Source of the DNA: a virus
IMG/VR virus record: IMGVR_UViG_3300020595_000058
Coordinates: 1-46,974 of that record
Reading direction: 5' to 3' (one strand)
DNA length: 46,974 bases
A program made the position numbers and the translations under genes. Below are positions 1 through 7,362 of this stretch, in pieces; the stretch's first letter is position 1; each line of letters opens with the position of its first letter. The notes below the pieces were generated by a model, which saw nothing but the letters and a program-made list of their open reading frames with translations, did not search any database and was not told the DNA's origin.

Positions 1-639
1 ATTAGCAATCATGTAGGCATAGCCCTCATCGCCGTAGGTGTCATTATAGGCACGACATACTACGTCACGCATTTCTTTGTGAGTAACAGCATCAGCAAGA
101 AGCTTCTTAGCTTTCACTGGACCTACTTTCCACAAGCCGGGGATGTTATCAACACTATCTCCTGTTAGTACTTGTTGCCAGTAGAACCGACCTGCATATT
201 CTTCATCAATCTGGTAAATCTTCTTTGTTCGTGGGTTATAGTGAGTACCTACAATACAATGCAAGTCTTTGTCAACAGATACAACAGCACAATTAATGCC
301 AGCTGCATTACATTCCAAAGCCCATACACGTACTAGGTCATCAGCTTCACAGTTGTCAGACTCTACTGAGCCTTCTAGTTTACTAGCCCAAGACTTCAAG
401 TCATTAAACCACTCAGGTCTATTGTCTTTGGCTTTCTTCCGGTTCCCCTTATAGTCAGGGAACAGGTCCAATCGAAAGTTGTCAAGACCACCAATGGCCA
501 TGACGTAGTCTGTAGTAAACAAGCTGTTAAGAACATCATCTACGAGTTCTTGGAACTTCTTCTTTCCGTCTTCTAGTGTTTCACTTTTCCATATAGCCAT
601 GTATACTAATACATCACCATCAATGATAGCCATAGTCAT
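1..639 (-). CDS. 5'-3' exonuclease / flap endonuclease (3' end cut by window edge)
   Basis: The reading frame starts at ATG 639 behind an AAGGAG Shine-Dalgarno and stays open to base 1, so 213 residues are visible and the C-terminus is missing. It matches the FEN/T7 gp6-type 5'-nuclease family. Visible metal-binding acids are D7 (IIDGD), E98/D100/D101 (CEADD), D123/D125 (SVDKDL) and D161/D164 (GDSVDNIPG). A helix-hairpin-helix DNA-binding segment follows (GLWKVGPVKAKKLL, about 168-181), and a basic DYKGNR patch lies near 62-67. The expected role is degradation of host DNA and removal of RNA primers during phage replication. It is the last visible gene of the replication block and has its own phage-type promoter at 674-691. 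Confidence 0.9.
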   Translation of the reverse strand, partial: MTMAIIDGDVLVYMAIWKSETLEDGKKKFQELVDDVLNSLFTTDYVMAIGGLDNFRLDLFPDYKGNRKKAKDNRPEWFNDLKSWASKLEGSVESDNCEADDLVRVWALECNAAGINCAVVSVDKDLHCIVGTHYNPRTKKIYQIDEEYAGRFYWQQVLTGDSVDNIPGLWKVGPVKAKKLLADAVTHKEMRDVVCRAYNDTYGDEGYAYMIAN

Positions 640-673
640 AGTAATTCTCCTTTAATTAAGGGTAGACCTTGGT

Positions 674-691
674 CATTATTCCGCCCCATTT
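674..691 (-). promoter_or_regulatory. Phage-type promoter copy 1, before exonuclease
   Basis: Minus strand AAATGGGGCGGAATAATG, one of four near-identical copies in the window (others at 8624, 32062, 32173). It lies in the gap between the MazG-like gene and the exonuclease. If the final G is +1, the transcript begins GACC-AA-GGUC, a hairpin at its very 5' end. The alignment with T7-superfamily promoters (K11, SP6) is described at 8624. Function is inferred from repetition and position. Confidence 0.7.
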
Positions 692-703
692 TTATCCTTA
701 TTT

Positions 704-988
704 TTATCGCTTACCATTTAATTTTCTGTCCTTCAATTTGTTAAACCCGTGTTTCATAACCTCCTCCAGAGTGTAGCCCCTAGAGCGAGCAATCATCGTT
801 AGATACCACAGGACATCGGACAACTCGTCTACTATCTCTACGGTCTTCTTTTCGCCGTTACGCACCTCCTTAGTGCGCTCAGACATCACCTCACCAACCT
901 CTGAAGCGAAGCCTGTGAACAAGGTTTCTTGCGTAGTTCCTCGTTCATAGAATTGAGAGACGAGGTGTGTGTATACTTTAGTTTGCAT
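704..988 (-). CDS. MazG-like nucleotide pyrophosphohydrolase
   Basis: 94 aa, about the size of a single all-alpha NTP pyrophosphatase domain. The family metal-binding pattern is visible as E30xxE33 (ASEVGE) and E51xxD54 (EIVDELSD), followed by the usual helix VLWYLTMIARSRG. Such enzymes hydrolyse (d)NTPs or alarmones to monophosphates. In phages they adjust nucleotide pools or lower ppGpp-type starvation signals. It overlaps the upstream small gene by 11 nt, so the two are probably translated together, and it sits among other nucleotide-metabolism genes. The exact substrate cannot be read from sequence. Confidence 0.85.
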   Translation of the reverse strand: MQTKVYTHLVSQFYERGTTQETLFTGFASEVGEVMSERTKEVRNGEKKTVEIVDELSDVLWYLTMIARSRGYTLEEVMKHGFNKLKDRKLNGKR

Positions 989-1199
989 AGTATGCTCCTT
1001 CAGGTGAGTTCATCGCAGCAACGATATCTTTAAGTTGTTGATTAGACATTTCAATTAAGTCGTAGACTTCCATGTCCTCGCTCCATTGGCGAAAGAACAC
1101 AGACTCAGCATCAATAATAACCTCTACATCGTTACATTTACCCTCTTGGTCAAGGGTGGTGATAATAGTATCTTCTGGCATGTGTTCTACAGTAAACAT
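978..1199 (-). CDS. Hypothetical acidic protein, 73 aa
   Basis: No family recognised. It is a small acidic soluble protein without TM segments or a Cys motif. The start ATG shares one base with the stop of the 47-codon gene upstream (TAATG), which indicates translational coupling. Its 3' end overlaps the MazG-like gene by 11 nt. It is probably a genuine member of the early operon on the basis of this packing. Confidence 0.7.
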   Translation of the reverse strand: MFTVEHMPEDTIITTLDQEGKCNDVEVIIDAESVFFRQWSEDMEVYDLIEMSNQQLKDIVAAMNSPEGAYYAN

Positions 1200-1342
1200 T
1201 AAAAGGGTACCTCTCCGTTTTCATCTCTTGGGTCATTAAAATAACCCTTTTCCATAGTAGGGTCTTTTGGTTTAGGTTCTTCTTTTTCGACCTTTTCCAC
1301 TATACCCATCTCTCTTAAGAATAGTTCTAGCTCACTTACCAT
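1199..1342 (-). CDS. Small hypothetical protein, 47 aa
   Basis: The frame begins MVSELELFLREMG and ends ENGEVPF. It starts at ATG 1342 behind a GGAAGG site and overlaps the end of the upstream gene. Its stop overlaps the next start as TAATG. The N-terminal half looks helical and the middle is Lys/Glu/Pro-rich. It fills a gap of 136 nt that would otherwise be unusually large for this region. No function can be assigned. Confidence 0.6.
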   Translation of the reverse strand: MVSELELFLREMGIVEKVEKEEPKPKDPTMEKGYFNDPRDENGEVPF

Positions 1343-1542
1343 TTACGAACCTTCCAGTAAGCCCAGCAGCGCATACAATGACCTTCACCACAGAAAGCAT
1401 CCACAAATAGGCTTAGATTACGTTTGCCATTACGCTTGGCCTCGTGTTGACGGGCCGAGAAAGTCTGGCCGATTGCGCCACCTAACAGAACGTTAAGCAG
1501 CATTGATAGTGCGATTCCAACTCTGTATAGATAACTAGTCAT
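1336..1542 (-). CDS. Small membrane protein, 68 aa
   Basis: I place the start at ATG 1542 (MTSYLYRVGIALS), which has an AAGGAAG site seven bases upstream. The frame is open for 26 further codons upstream, but those lie inside the preceding gene. Residues about 7-27 form one hydrophobic segment ending GGAIGQTFSAR, followed by a basic stretch and a Cys-containing tail (CGEGHCMRCW). The arrangement resembles small conserved phage inner-membrane proteins of unknown role. A redox or metal role for the Cys cluster is possible but not shown. Confidence 0.7.
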   Translation of the reverse strand: MTSYLYRVGIALSMLLNVLLGGAIGQTFSARQHEAKRNGKRNLSLFVDAFCGEGHCMRCWAYWKVRKW

Positions 1543-1544
1543 AA

Positions 1545-1916
1545 TTAATCTTCCTTTTGCATGTCTGTTAAAGCTTGGTCGTAACCAGCTATGAAACCTT
1601 CTTCGTACTTGTCTTGGCACTTCTCAGAGTAGCCTATGTCATAACCTTCTTCTTCACCGAAGATTTGGCCTTCACAATAGGATTCTTCCCGCCCATCAAA
1701 GTCGCCATCTACGTAACCAGCCTCAAAGCCGTTTTGGTATTGCAGCTCAGCCTCTGTAGTGTAATCAGAAGTCGCTTCAGTGATACAATTAACCTCTAAG
1801 TCTTCAAGAAGTAAGCGTAGTGTACGTGTTACTTGAATGTTTTCAAACGTAAGCTCTGTGTAAAGCTTGTCGAATTGAAGTTCGATTGCGGTGCTAATTG
1901 AAATAGTTGCGCTCAT
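1545..1916 (-). CDS. Hypothetical acidic repeat protein, 123 aa
   Basis: Very acidic. The C-terminal half contains irregular Gly/Asp/Tyr repeats (GFEAGYVDGDFDG, GEEEGYDIGY, GFIAGYDQA), while residues 1-50 look alpha-helical. Such a charge pattern is seen in phage proteins that mimic DNA or bind basic partners, but there is no specific match here. The start overlaps the previous stop as ATGA (1913-1916). Confidence 0.65.
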   Translation of the reverse strand: MSATISISTAIELQFDKLYTELTFENIQVTRTLRLLLEDLEVNCITEATSDYTTEAELQYQNGFEAGYVDGDFDGREESYCEGQIFGEEEGYDIGYSEKCQDKYEEGFIAGYDQALTDMQKED

Positions 1917-2149
1917 AGTGTATCTCCAATGATGTCTAGGTAGTGGATAAGGTCTAAGTCTTCTACTTGTTTACCGTCTGAGTATTCACCTTCGAACTCC
2001 ATGTCAACACCGAGGATATCCCCTCCAGTCATGTCATAGAGAACCATAGCAAGTTCTTCAGCGTCTTTTACAGGGACGTCTACTTCGATGAAGGCAACAC
2101 CCTCATCACTTTCGAACCAGCCTGATACTGTGATATCTTGATAAGACAT
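1913..2149 (-). CDS. Hypothetical acidic protein, 78 aa
   Basis: A small acidic soluble protein (GWFESDEGVAFIEVDVPV near the start) with predicted alternating strands and one helix. It has a good GGAG site and an ATGA overlap with the next gene, so the two are coupled. No family recognised. Confidence 0.7.
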   Translation of the reverse strand: MSYQDITVSGWFESDEGVAFIEVDVPVKDAEELAMVLYDMTGGDILGVDMEFEGEYSDGKQVEDLDLIHYLDIIGDTL

Positions 2150-2159
2150 TATAGTTCTC

Positions 2160-2285
2160 CTATTTATTTTTATTCTTTGCTTTTAAGTACATTACTAAGA
2201 AAAACCACCATACTGGGAATGTCATAGCAGCAATAACAATCCCCTGTGCGATTAGATATGGTATCCACCAGTTAAGGTCTGGCAT
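2160..2285 (-). CDS. Single-TM small membrane protein, 41 aa
   Basis: The frame begins MPDLNWWIPYLIAQG at ATG 2285, directly after the stop of the upstream gene, and ends with a Lys/Asn-rich cytoplasmic tail (KAKNKNK). Residues 8-34 form one TM helix; the positive-inside rule puts the C-terminus in the cytoplasm. The ribosome site is weak (GAAG), so translation probably depends on coupling. Short phage membrane proteins like this may modify the host envelope or assist lysis; none is recognised here. Confidence 0.55.
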   Translation of the reverse strand: MPDLNWWIPYLIAQGIVIAAMTFPVWWFFLVMYLKAKNKNK

Positions 2286-2286
2286 C

Positions 2287-2790
2287 CTATAGCTCGCTTC
2301 GTGTTGTGAAGTATTGCTGAGTCGCTTGAACGTAAGTCCAGCTGTTTAGGTGGGGTACTTCGTCCTTGTGGACACGTACCATAGCCCCAACAATATACAC
2401 GCCCCCATCATAGTACTTGAGTGTACAAGGTTGGCGAGTATCGCCCGGTATTGACAAAACGCTGTCTTGGGCATTAACATAACCAGAAGGCTCTACGATG
2501 TCATAGAAGTCCTTTTCGTTAACGATATAGGATGGCTCCATTAAACCTTCATAAGAACCGATGCACAGAACTATAGTGCCTTGCATCTTACCTAGGGCAC
2601 GTTGAGTGTCCATCAAGCGGAGGAACTTAGCGGTCTCGTGTACATTTGTGTTGTTGTCGATTGAGAAGCAGATTTTATTGAGTTGCATATCTTTATTTCC
2701 TTTTTCGATTTCTTTACTAAGTTTGTTTGCCATCATCGCTGAGTACGATGGCATTGGGCTTGCTGGACCTCTAGTGGGTCTAGTTCCCAT
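2287..2790 (-). CDS. Hypothetical protein, 167 aa
   Basis: No family recognised. The first 35 residues (MGTRPTRGPASPMPS...) are unlike the rest, and a second possible start, M35 (MQLNKICFSIDN), has an AAGGAA site of its own. The 5' end overlaps the HNH gene by 11 nt, so the present N-terminus may have been altered by insertion of that gene. The body looks like a mixed alpha/beta fold. Confidence 0.65.
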   Translation of the reverse strand: MGTRPTRGPASPMPSYSAMMANKLSKEIEKGNKDMQLNKICFSIDNNTNVHETAKFLRLMDTQRALGKMQGTIVLCIGSYEGLMEPSYIVNEKDFYDIVEPSGYVNAQDSVLSIPGDTRQPCTLKYYDGGVYIVGAMVRVHKDEVPHLNSWTYVQATQQYFTTRSEL

Positions 2791-3169
2791 AGCGGGTTTC
2801 CTTCACACGGTGGCAATTAGCGCACATGACTTGGCACTTAGCAATCTCTAGTTTTATTTTGTCAATATGCCATGAAGAACTCACTGCTCTTCTACCATAT
2901 CCTCCTTTAAAACATACGTCCTTTGACCACTTGCTACTAGGGTCTACGTGGTCGAAGTCTAACGCAGCGGGGTGTTCATTATACCCACATACGACACAAC
3001 CAACTTCCAACTTTTTCAAGTTTATGAAATCTTGGTTAGACTTTGATTGGGAGCGTCTTCTCTGGTTGTCACAGTCCTTACAGTAGGGTGTGTGTCCAGT
3101 TTTGTAGTTTTTATGAGAGTGGTACGCACTCAAAGGTTTCGTAAGTTTACATCTAATGCACTCCCACAT
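2780..3169 (-). CDS. HNH homing endonuclease with zinc-finger Cys pairs
   Basis: 129 aa from ATG 3169 (MWECIRCK), which has a GGGGA site five bases upstream; an earlier in-frame ATG lacks one. The protein has CxxC pairs at the N-terminus (CIRC, CKDC), then CVVC, then the HNH core LDFDHVD...CANCHR. HNH enzymes of this form nick or cut DNA and spread as free-standing mobile genes in phages. It overlaps both neighbours and is similar in layout to the HNH gene at 5510-5881, so the two probably share an origin. Confidence 0.85.
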   Translation of the reverse strand: MWECIRCKLTKPLSAYHSHKNYKTGHTPYCKDCDNQRRRSQSKSNQDFINLKKLEVGCVVCGYNEHPAALDFDHVDPSSKWSKDVCFKGGYGRRAVSSSWHIDKIKLEIAKCQVMCANCHRVKETRYGN

Positions 3170-3467
3170 AGTATTCCCCTTCTTTCTTATAATAGCGCTC
3201 ATAGATATTCACCAACCCTTGTTTCTCTGGATGGCGGCGAATCCATAAACCAGTGTCTGGCATGAACTCTTTTCTAAAGTAGCCATCTAACTTGCGATAA
3301 CCAGTTCCTTGCTCTAAGTTGACCTGCTTACACAAGTCATCGAACTCATCATCTGACATAATGCTGTCGTTCTCATACTCATAAGCGTAGGCGGCAACGG
3401 ACAATCGTATCCGTAACCTCCGTTCTTTTGTTTCTGCTGGTCTATACTTAACAAGGGTACTGGCCAT
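3153..3467 (-). CDS. Conserved phage hypothetical protein, 104 aa
   Basis: An alpha-helical protein with the distinctive pattern DDEFDDLCKQVNL...KLDGYFRKEF...IRRHPE...RYY. Proteins with a similar MSDxEFD...HPE layout occur next to DNA polymerase genes in podovirus-like phages as I recall, but their role is unknown. The last 17 nt are overlapped by the HNH gene, and the start abuts the next upstream gene. Confidence 0.7.
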   Translation of the reverse strand: MASTLVKYRPAETKERRLRIRLSVAAYAYEYENDSIMSDDEFDDLCKQVNLEQGTGYRKLDGYFRKEFMPDTGLWIRRHPEKQGLVNIYERYYKKEGEYYVGVH

Positions 3468-3652
3468 TAGTCTACGATTAACTCAACGTAGGCGTCTTGG
3501 TGGTAGTCACCGTCTTCAGACCAATCCCATTCAGAAAGACCTTCTTCGTGAAGCTTTAGAGCCTCCTCTTCAGAAGCAGCCTTAACCATGTAGCACGACT
3601 GAATGTTCATTGTTTCGTATACAGCGTATAGTTTTTGATTAGTGGACGTCAT
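3467..3652 (-). CDS. Hypothetical protein, 61 aa
   Basis: I choose ATG 3652 (MTSTNQKLYAVYE) because GGAGAAG lies six bases upstream. A longer frame would start at TTG within the ribosome site. The product looks like a small alpha/beta domain (YAVYETM...MVKAASEEEALKLHEEG...AYVELIVD), similar in pattern to short proteins that sense or bind small ligands. That is only a pattern impression. It overlaps the DNA polymerase stop by 14 nt. Confidence 0.7.
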   Translation of the reverse strand: MTSTNQKLYAVYETMNIQSCYMVKAASEEEALKLHEEGLSEWDWSEDGDYHQDAYVELIVD

Positions 3653-5513
3653 AGTAATCTTCTCCAATGTTACAATCTCCGCATGTCATAATGTCTACAC
3701 CCAAAGCTTTAGGTGCTTCTTCAAAACAGCGCATGATGATTTCTCTAGCTTGTTCTGCTTGGTCCTCACGAACTTCGTAAGTAACCTCGTCATGGTAGAA
3801 TAGTAGTATGCTTTGGTCAAGACCAGCCTTGGCTAGTTCTTCCTCAACCATGATGATAGTATACTTCATGACAACAGCTTCAGCACCTTGAATAAGGTAG
3901 TTAAGTGCTTTGTGTTGTGACTCAGTATAAATAGGTCTGTCATCTAGGCCAGGAATGAATCCTTGTTGGTCTACGATGTTCTTAACCTTATCAATCAACG
4001 AACCCAGAGCAGGGAACGCAGCAGTGAACTTCTTCTTTAGTTTGTTACCCTCTCTGTCACTGACACCAAGGATAGAACCAAGCTTCTTACCACCTGCACC
4101 ATAGAGATAGGCAAAGATAAAGGGCTTAGCATCGTTACGGGAACAACCGAGAATGTCTGCGTTCTTCTGGTGAATATCACCTTCAAGAACTTCTCGTGTA
4201 TAGTTGTCGTCTCCCATGAAGTGAGCTAGTAGTCTAAGCTGACAACCAGCAGAGTCTGCACTAACAAGTTTATATCCTGGACGAGCTATGAATAGCTTTC
4301 TAATTTCAGGGCCGAGTACCGCTTTACCAGAAGGCAAGTTAGCGATAATCTTGTGTGTCTGACGGAACGTAGGGGTTCCAACATTAAACACATCACCGTG
4401 TAGTCTTGAGTCTTCATCGATATGCGGGAACCAGCCCTTCATAACAGAATAACGACTACGTAGAGTATAGTACTCAGACAGAACTTCGCCTACCCTTCCG
4501 AGTGGTGCCAAGGAACTGTCGGACAACTTTGCTGAGACTTTGACAAACTGTCCATCGATTTTCTTCCAGTTCCATTCGTCTGGTTTCCATCCAATAGTGT
4601 AAAGATACTCTTTGACAGTATTTGTGTTACCGACATCACCACCCACAAACTCAATGCGGCAATAAGGGCCATCGACTGGGAGTTCTCTTGGAGTATCGAT
4701 GCCAATGTTACTGTCAGCAGGGATGCCAAACCAACGCTTAGTGTGACTATCGAGTTTGCCTGCCTTTGTAAACTTCGGCGACTTTGGTGGTATTTCCGTT
4801 GGTATTCCATCAGCTATTTCCTTTCTAGCCTTTACTACAGAACCATCAGGAGAAGACACCATCTGACCCAGTAGGCCATTAATGTAAATCTCGTGAGAGT
4901 TCATTCTTTGTTCAAGAGTGTTCATCAAAGCTTCAGCTTCTTCTTTGTCGAAGAGCCAGCCGTTCTGACACTGCTTAACCATGATACGGTCCATTTCCAT
5001 CTCAGAGCGCAAGGCCCGTAGAATAGACTTAGAACCGAAGTGGTCAATAGCTACTTTGGTTTCCCGCATTAGCTCTTTGTATACTCGTGTACCAAGACGA
5101 ACATCTTGTTGCATGTACACAAACATATCTTCATTGTACTCCTCAAAGCCACCTGAGTAGTCTCCCTTCTGGTCTCCGAAGAAGTTACCCCACTGTTTAA
5201 GCGAGTGTCCGAAGCCAAAGCGAGTGTAGCACAGAACCTGAGACATAACCTTAGTACACTGTACTGAGGCTTTAGGTTCCCAAGGTTTATTGAAGTACTT
5301 CTTAGATAGGATGTTAAGAGCAGGGATGTCGTAGCCAAAGGCGTTATGGGCTACAATAACTTTTGCTTTATCTAACAGGTCGAGGAACTCTTGTAGTTCA
5401 TTTTCTCTGAACCAGTACTCCTTTCCCGTGTCTACGTCTTTAGCGCCACTACAGTGGAACTTCGTTAGGCCGGGTAACAGGTTGTTACCTTCAATGTCAA
5501 AAACTAATTTCAC
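3639..5513 (-). CDS. DNA polymerase family A with 3'-5' exonuclease (T7-like)
   Basis: 624 aa, starting at GTG 5511-5513, which overlaps the HNH stop as GTGA and has GGAG seven bases upstream. The proofreading domain shows Exo I D6/E8 (FDIEGNN), Exo II (VAHNAFGYD) and Exo III (YMQQDVRLG). The polymerase domain shows motif A with D420 (SADSAGCQLR), motif B R459-K463-F467-Y471 (RNDAKPFIFAYLYGAG) and motif C HDE at 574-576. Position 467 is Phe where T7 has Tyr526. Position 425 is Gln where T7 has the sugar-selecting Glu480. It is slightly shorter than T7 gp5 (704 aa). It replicates the phage genome together with the SSB and exonuclease encoded nearby. Confidence 0.95.
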   Translation of the reverse strand: MKLVFDIEGNNLLPGLTKFHCSGAKDVDTGKEYWFRENELQEFLDLLDKAKVIVAHNAFGYDIPALNILSKKYFNKPWEPKASVQCTKVMSQVLCYTRFGFGHSLKQWGNFFGDQKGDYSGGFEEYNEDMFVYMQQDVRLGTRVYKELMRETKVAIDHFGSKSILRALRSEMEMDRIMVKQCQNGWLFDKEEAEALMNTLEQRMNSHEIYINGLLGQMVSSPDGSVVKARKEIADGIPTEIPPKSPKFTKAGKLDSHTKRWFGIPADSNIGIDTPRELPVDGPYCRIEFVGGDVGNTNTVKEYLYTIGWKPDEWNWKKIDGQFVKVSAKLSDSSLAPLGRVGEVLSEYYTLRSRYSVMKGWFPHIDEDSRLHGDVFNVGTPTFRQTHKIIANLPSGKAVLGPEIRKLFIARPGYKLVSADSAGCQLRLLAHFMGDDNYTREVLEGDIHQKNADILGCSRNDAKPFIFAYLYGAGGKKLGSILGVSDREGNKLKKKFTAAFPALGSLIDKVKNIVDQQGFIPGLDDRPIYTESQHKALNYLIQGAEAVVMKYTIIMVEEELAKAGLDQSILLFYHDEVTYEVREDQAEQAREIIMRCFEEAPKALGVDIMTCGDCNIGEDYYDVH

Positions 5514-5881
5514 AAGTGGTCTCCTTTTCTTATTGTATCAACAGTGTGACAGTTCATACACAGAACCTCACATTTTCTAACTTCTTTTCTTATTCTGTCC
5601 AAGGACCAGCAATACAGTATTGCACTTCTGGATTTTCCTTGGTACTCCTTCTGGTTGGACCACTTGGTGGAACGGTCTTTATGGGAAAGACACAAGGCTT
5701 CCGGGTGTTCTTTATACCCACAATGCGCACAACCACAACTAACCTTATACCTTTGGACTATGGCTTTGTGTTTACCAGTCCTTATAGCTTTGAGTCTTTT
5801 TGCACAAGGTTTGCAGTAAGTTGTACGATTACTAAAGTTCACCAAGGGTTGTTCAACCCCACAAGAACTACAAGTCTTCAT
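5510..5881 (-). CDS. HNH homing endonuclease next to DNA polymerase
   Basis: 123 aa, with CSSC and CKPC zinc pairs, then CAHC and an HNH-like core (LCLSHKD ... CMNCHTVD). The layout matches the HNH protein at 2780-3169, although the first HNH position reads LSHKD instead of FDHVD, so the active site may be altered. It sits immediately upstream of the DNA polymerase and its stop overlaps the polymerase GTG start. Free-standing HNH genes often invade polymerase loci. Insertion here would explain the unusual GTG start of the polymerase. Confidence 0.85.
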   Translation of the reverse strand: MKTCSSCGVEQPLVNFSNRTTYCKPCAKRLKAIRTGKHKAIVQRYKVSCGCAHCGYKEHPEALCLSHKDRSTKWSNQKEYQGKSRSAILYCWSLDRIRKEVRKCEVLCMNCHTVDTIRKGDHL

Positions 5882-5916
5882 TTTAGTTTCCTAGCTTATT
5901 AGTTATGGGTTTCTAG

Positions 5917-6081
5917 TTATTCTTCGTAAGTCTTAAATACCATCTCAGCTTCTGCGTCTCGAAAGACCTCATAGGCTTCAGAGGCTTTAAGTACAGCAGT
6001 GCCGATAGAATACAAAGGGTGTATCTTACGGTACGACATAGCCATTTCACGGATTTGTTTAGCTTCAAGTGAGTTAATCAA
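5917..6081 (-). CDS. Small helical protein, 54 aa, TTG start
   Basis: A short frame beginning with TTG at 6081 (MINSLEAKQIREMAMSYRK) and ending AEMVFKTYEE. AAGGA lies seven bases upstream of the TTG, inside the end of the preceding gene. A later start at M13 is possible but lacks a site. The protein is charged and predicted alpha-helical throughout. It accounts for most of the gap before the HNH gene. No family recognised. Confidence 0.55.
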   Translation of the reverse strand: MINSLEAKQIREMAMSYRKIHPLYSIGTAVLKASEAYEVFRDAEAEMVFKTYEE

Positions 6082-6304
6082 AGTAGTTTCCTTCTACAAA
6101 ATCAGGATATTCATCAGGGTTCTTGTAGCATAAAGCCCATAGTGCTTCAAACTTATCGTCACAGTTAAACGCTTCGTGGTTGCCCCAGAGACGCTTAGTG
6201 TAAGATTCATACATCTTGTCGATGTCATACTGAGAGTATTCATCAGGTATTAAGCTGCCTTTAACGGCGTAGAACACTCTATTAGCTTCCTTGAAGTCAA
6301 CCAT
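6074..6304 (-). CDS. Hypothetical protein, 76 aa
   Basis: An acidic, aromatic-rich small protein (WGNHEAFNCDDKFEALWALCYKNPDEYPDF). It starts at ATG 6304 directly after the DUF3310 gene with an AAGGAG site. No family recognised. Its 3' end carries the ribosome site of the next small gene. Confidence 0.7.
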   Translation of the reverse strand: MVDFKEANRVFYAVKGSLIPDEYSQYDIDKMYESYTKRLWGNHEAFNCDDKFEALWALCYKNPDEYPDFVEGNYFD

Positions 6305-6305
6305 G

Positions 6306-6998
6306 TTATGCTCCTTTGACAGTGTTAACTAACCTCGTTGCGTACCATTCAATTTTCTTAGCGTCTTGTTCCATCGCATCTTTCTTACCAACACGAAGGG
6401 TGTACTTGAGGATTTGACCTACAAGGTGTGCCTCTACGCCACTTAGGTGAGCAAGAGCCTTGTCGCATAGGTCCATATACTCGATACCGTTAGGGTATGC
6501 AGAGTAGTCTTCTTTGGAGAAGAGTTTGTAGTGTTTAGGGTTGATAATAGCTTCCTGTAGTGCTGCCTCCATATCAGAGAAGTCACCGTGGAAGTCTGGT
6601 GCAGTTATTTGGTCTTCCTCAGATAGTTGGTATTGTTCACGCATAAAGTCTCCGTATCCTTGTTGTGCCTCAACATCGTCAAGGTCAATTACATCCATGC
6701 CATCTGCTTCTTGAGCGATACGGCCCAGTACTCTATTTTTAAAGAACGCTTCTTCGTCTGCTTCAGACTCTTCGTTATAGCGCAAGTTGATAAGATGCTC
6801 TGACCACCACTGAATACCTTGCATGTTGATGAGGTAATTAAGCGCATTAGTAGACTCATCTTTTACTACGATTTCGCAGTTACCCATTGTCTTGCCATCG
6901 TGGAACAGGTCAATGGCCTCTTGCCAGTTGGTTGTTTCTGAGTTACAGACATAGCCGAAGTTGCCTTGAACATTGATTGTGTAAGTGTAATTTGTCAT
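6306..6998 (-). CDS. DUF3310 protein, T7 gp1.7-like (possible nucleotide kinase)
   Basis: The start at ATG 6998 (MTNYTYTINVQG) has GGAG upstream; a longer frame would run into the neighbouring gene. The C-terminal part, about residues 150-230, carries the DUF3310 pattern NPKHYK...VGQILKYTLRVGKKD...KIEWYATRLV. T7 gp1.7, a member of this family, acts as a dGMP/dTMP kinase. The N-terminal 150 residues are acidic and not recognised. The placement beside a deoxyribosyltransferase-like gene and a MazG-like gene fits nucleotide metabolism. Confidence 0.75.
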   Translation of the reverse strand: MTNYTYTINVQGNFGYVCNSETTNWQEAIDLFHDGKTMGNCEIVVKDESTNALNYLINMQGIQWWSEHLINLRYNEESEADEEAFFKNRVLGRIAQEADGMDVIDLDDVEAQQGYGDFMREQYQLSEEDQITAPDFHGDFSDMEAALQEAIINPKHYKLFSKEDYSAYPNGIEYMDLCDKALAHLSGVEAHLVGQILKYTLRVGKKDAMEQDAKKIEWYATRLVNTVKGA

Positions 6999-6999
6999 A

Positions 7000-7362
7000 T
7001 TAGTAAGCTCCGATGATTGGGGTTTTATTAAGGCCAAGACGCAACACAGCGTACTCAGCAGTATCTATAGGTTCTTCAGTATCCTTTACAACGAAGGAAG
7101 AATACTTATAAGGGTTGTAGGTTATTACCCGTGGTACTGTAGTGGTGTCTACTGCTTCTACAACATAACCAACTACAAAGGCATGGACATTCTTAGTCTT
7201 GTCATTAAGCACCTTCTCACGCCCTGCCTGTCTTACAACAAACTTTGGTGACTTTAGCACTACTGATTCGACATGACCTATAACTTTTCCATAGGTGTCT
7301 TTTTCACGGGATTGTAGTGAGAAGATGTTCTTGTGTAGGTTGAAGTAAGCTGCTACTCTCAT
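7000..7362 (-). CDS. Conserved phage hypothetical protein, 120 aa
   Basis: A basic, beta-rich protein with the pattern AYFNLHKNIFSLQSRE...GKVIGH...VVRQAGREKVL...NVHAFVVGYV. I recall phage proteins of this pattern in replication regions, without a known role. It overlaps the upstream gene by one base. Confidence 0.65.
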   Translation of the reverse strand: MRVAAYFNLHKNIFSLQSREKDTYGKVIGHVESVVLKSPKFVVRQAGREKVLNDKTKNVHAFVVGYVVEAVDTTTVPRVITYNPYKYSSFVVKDTEEPIDTAEYAVLRLGLNKTPIIGAY

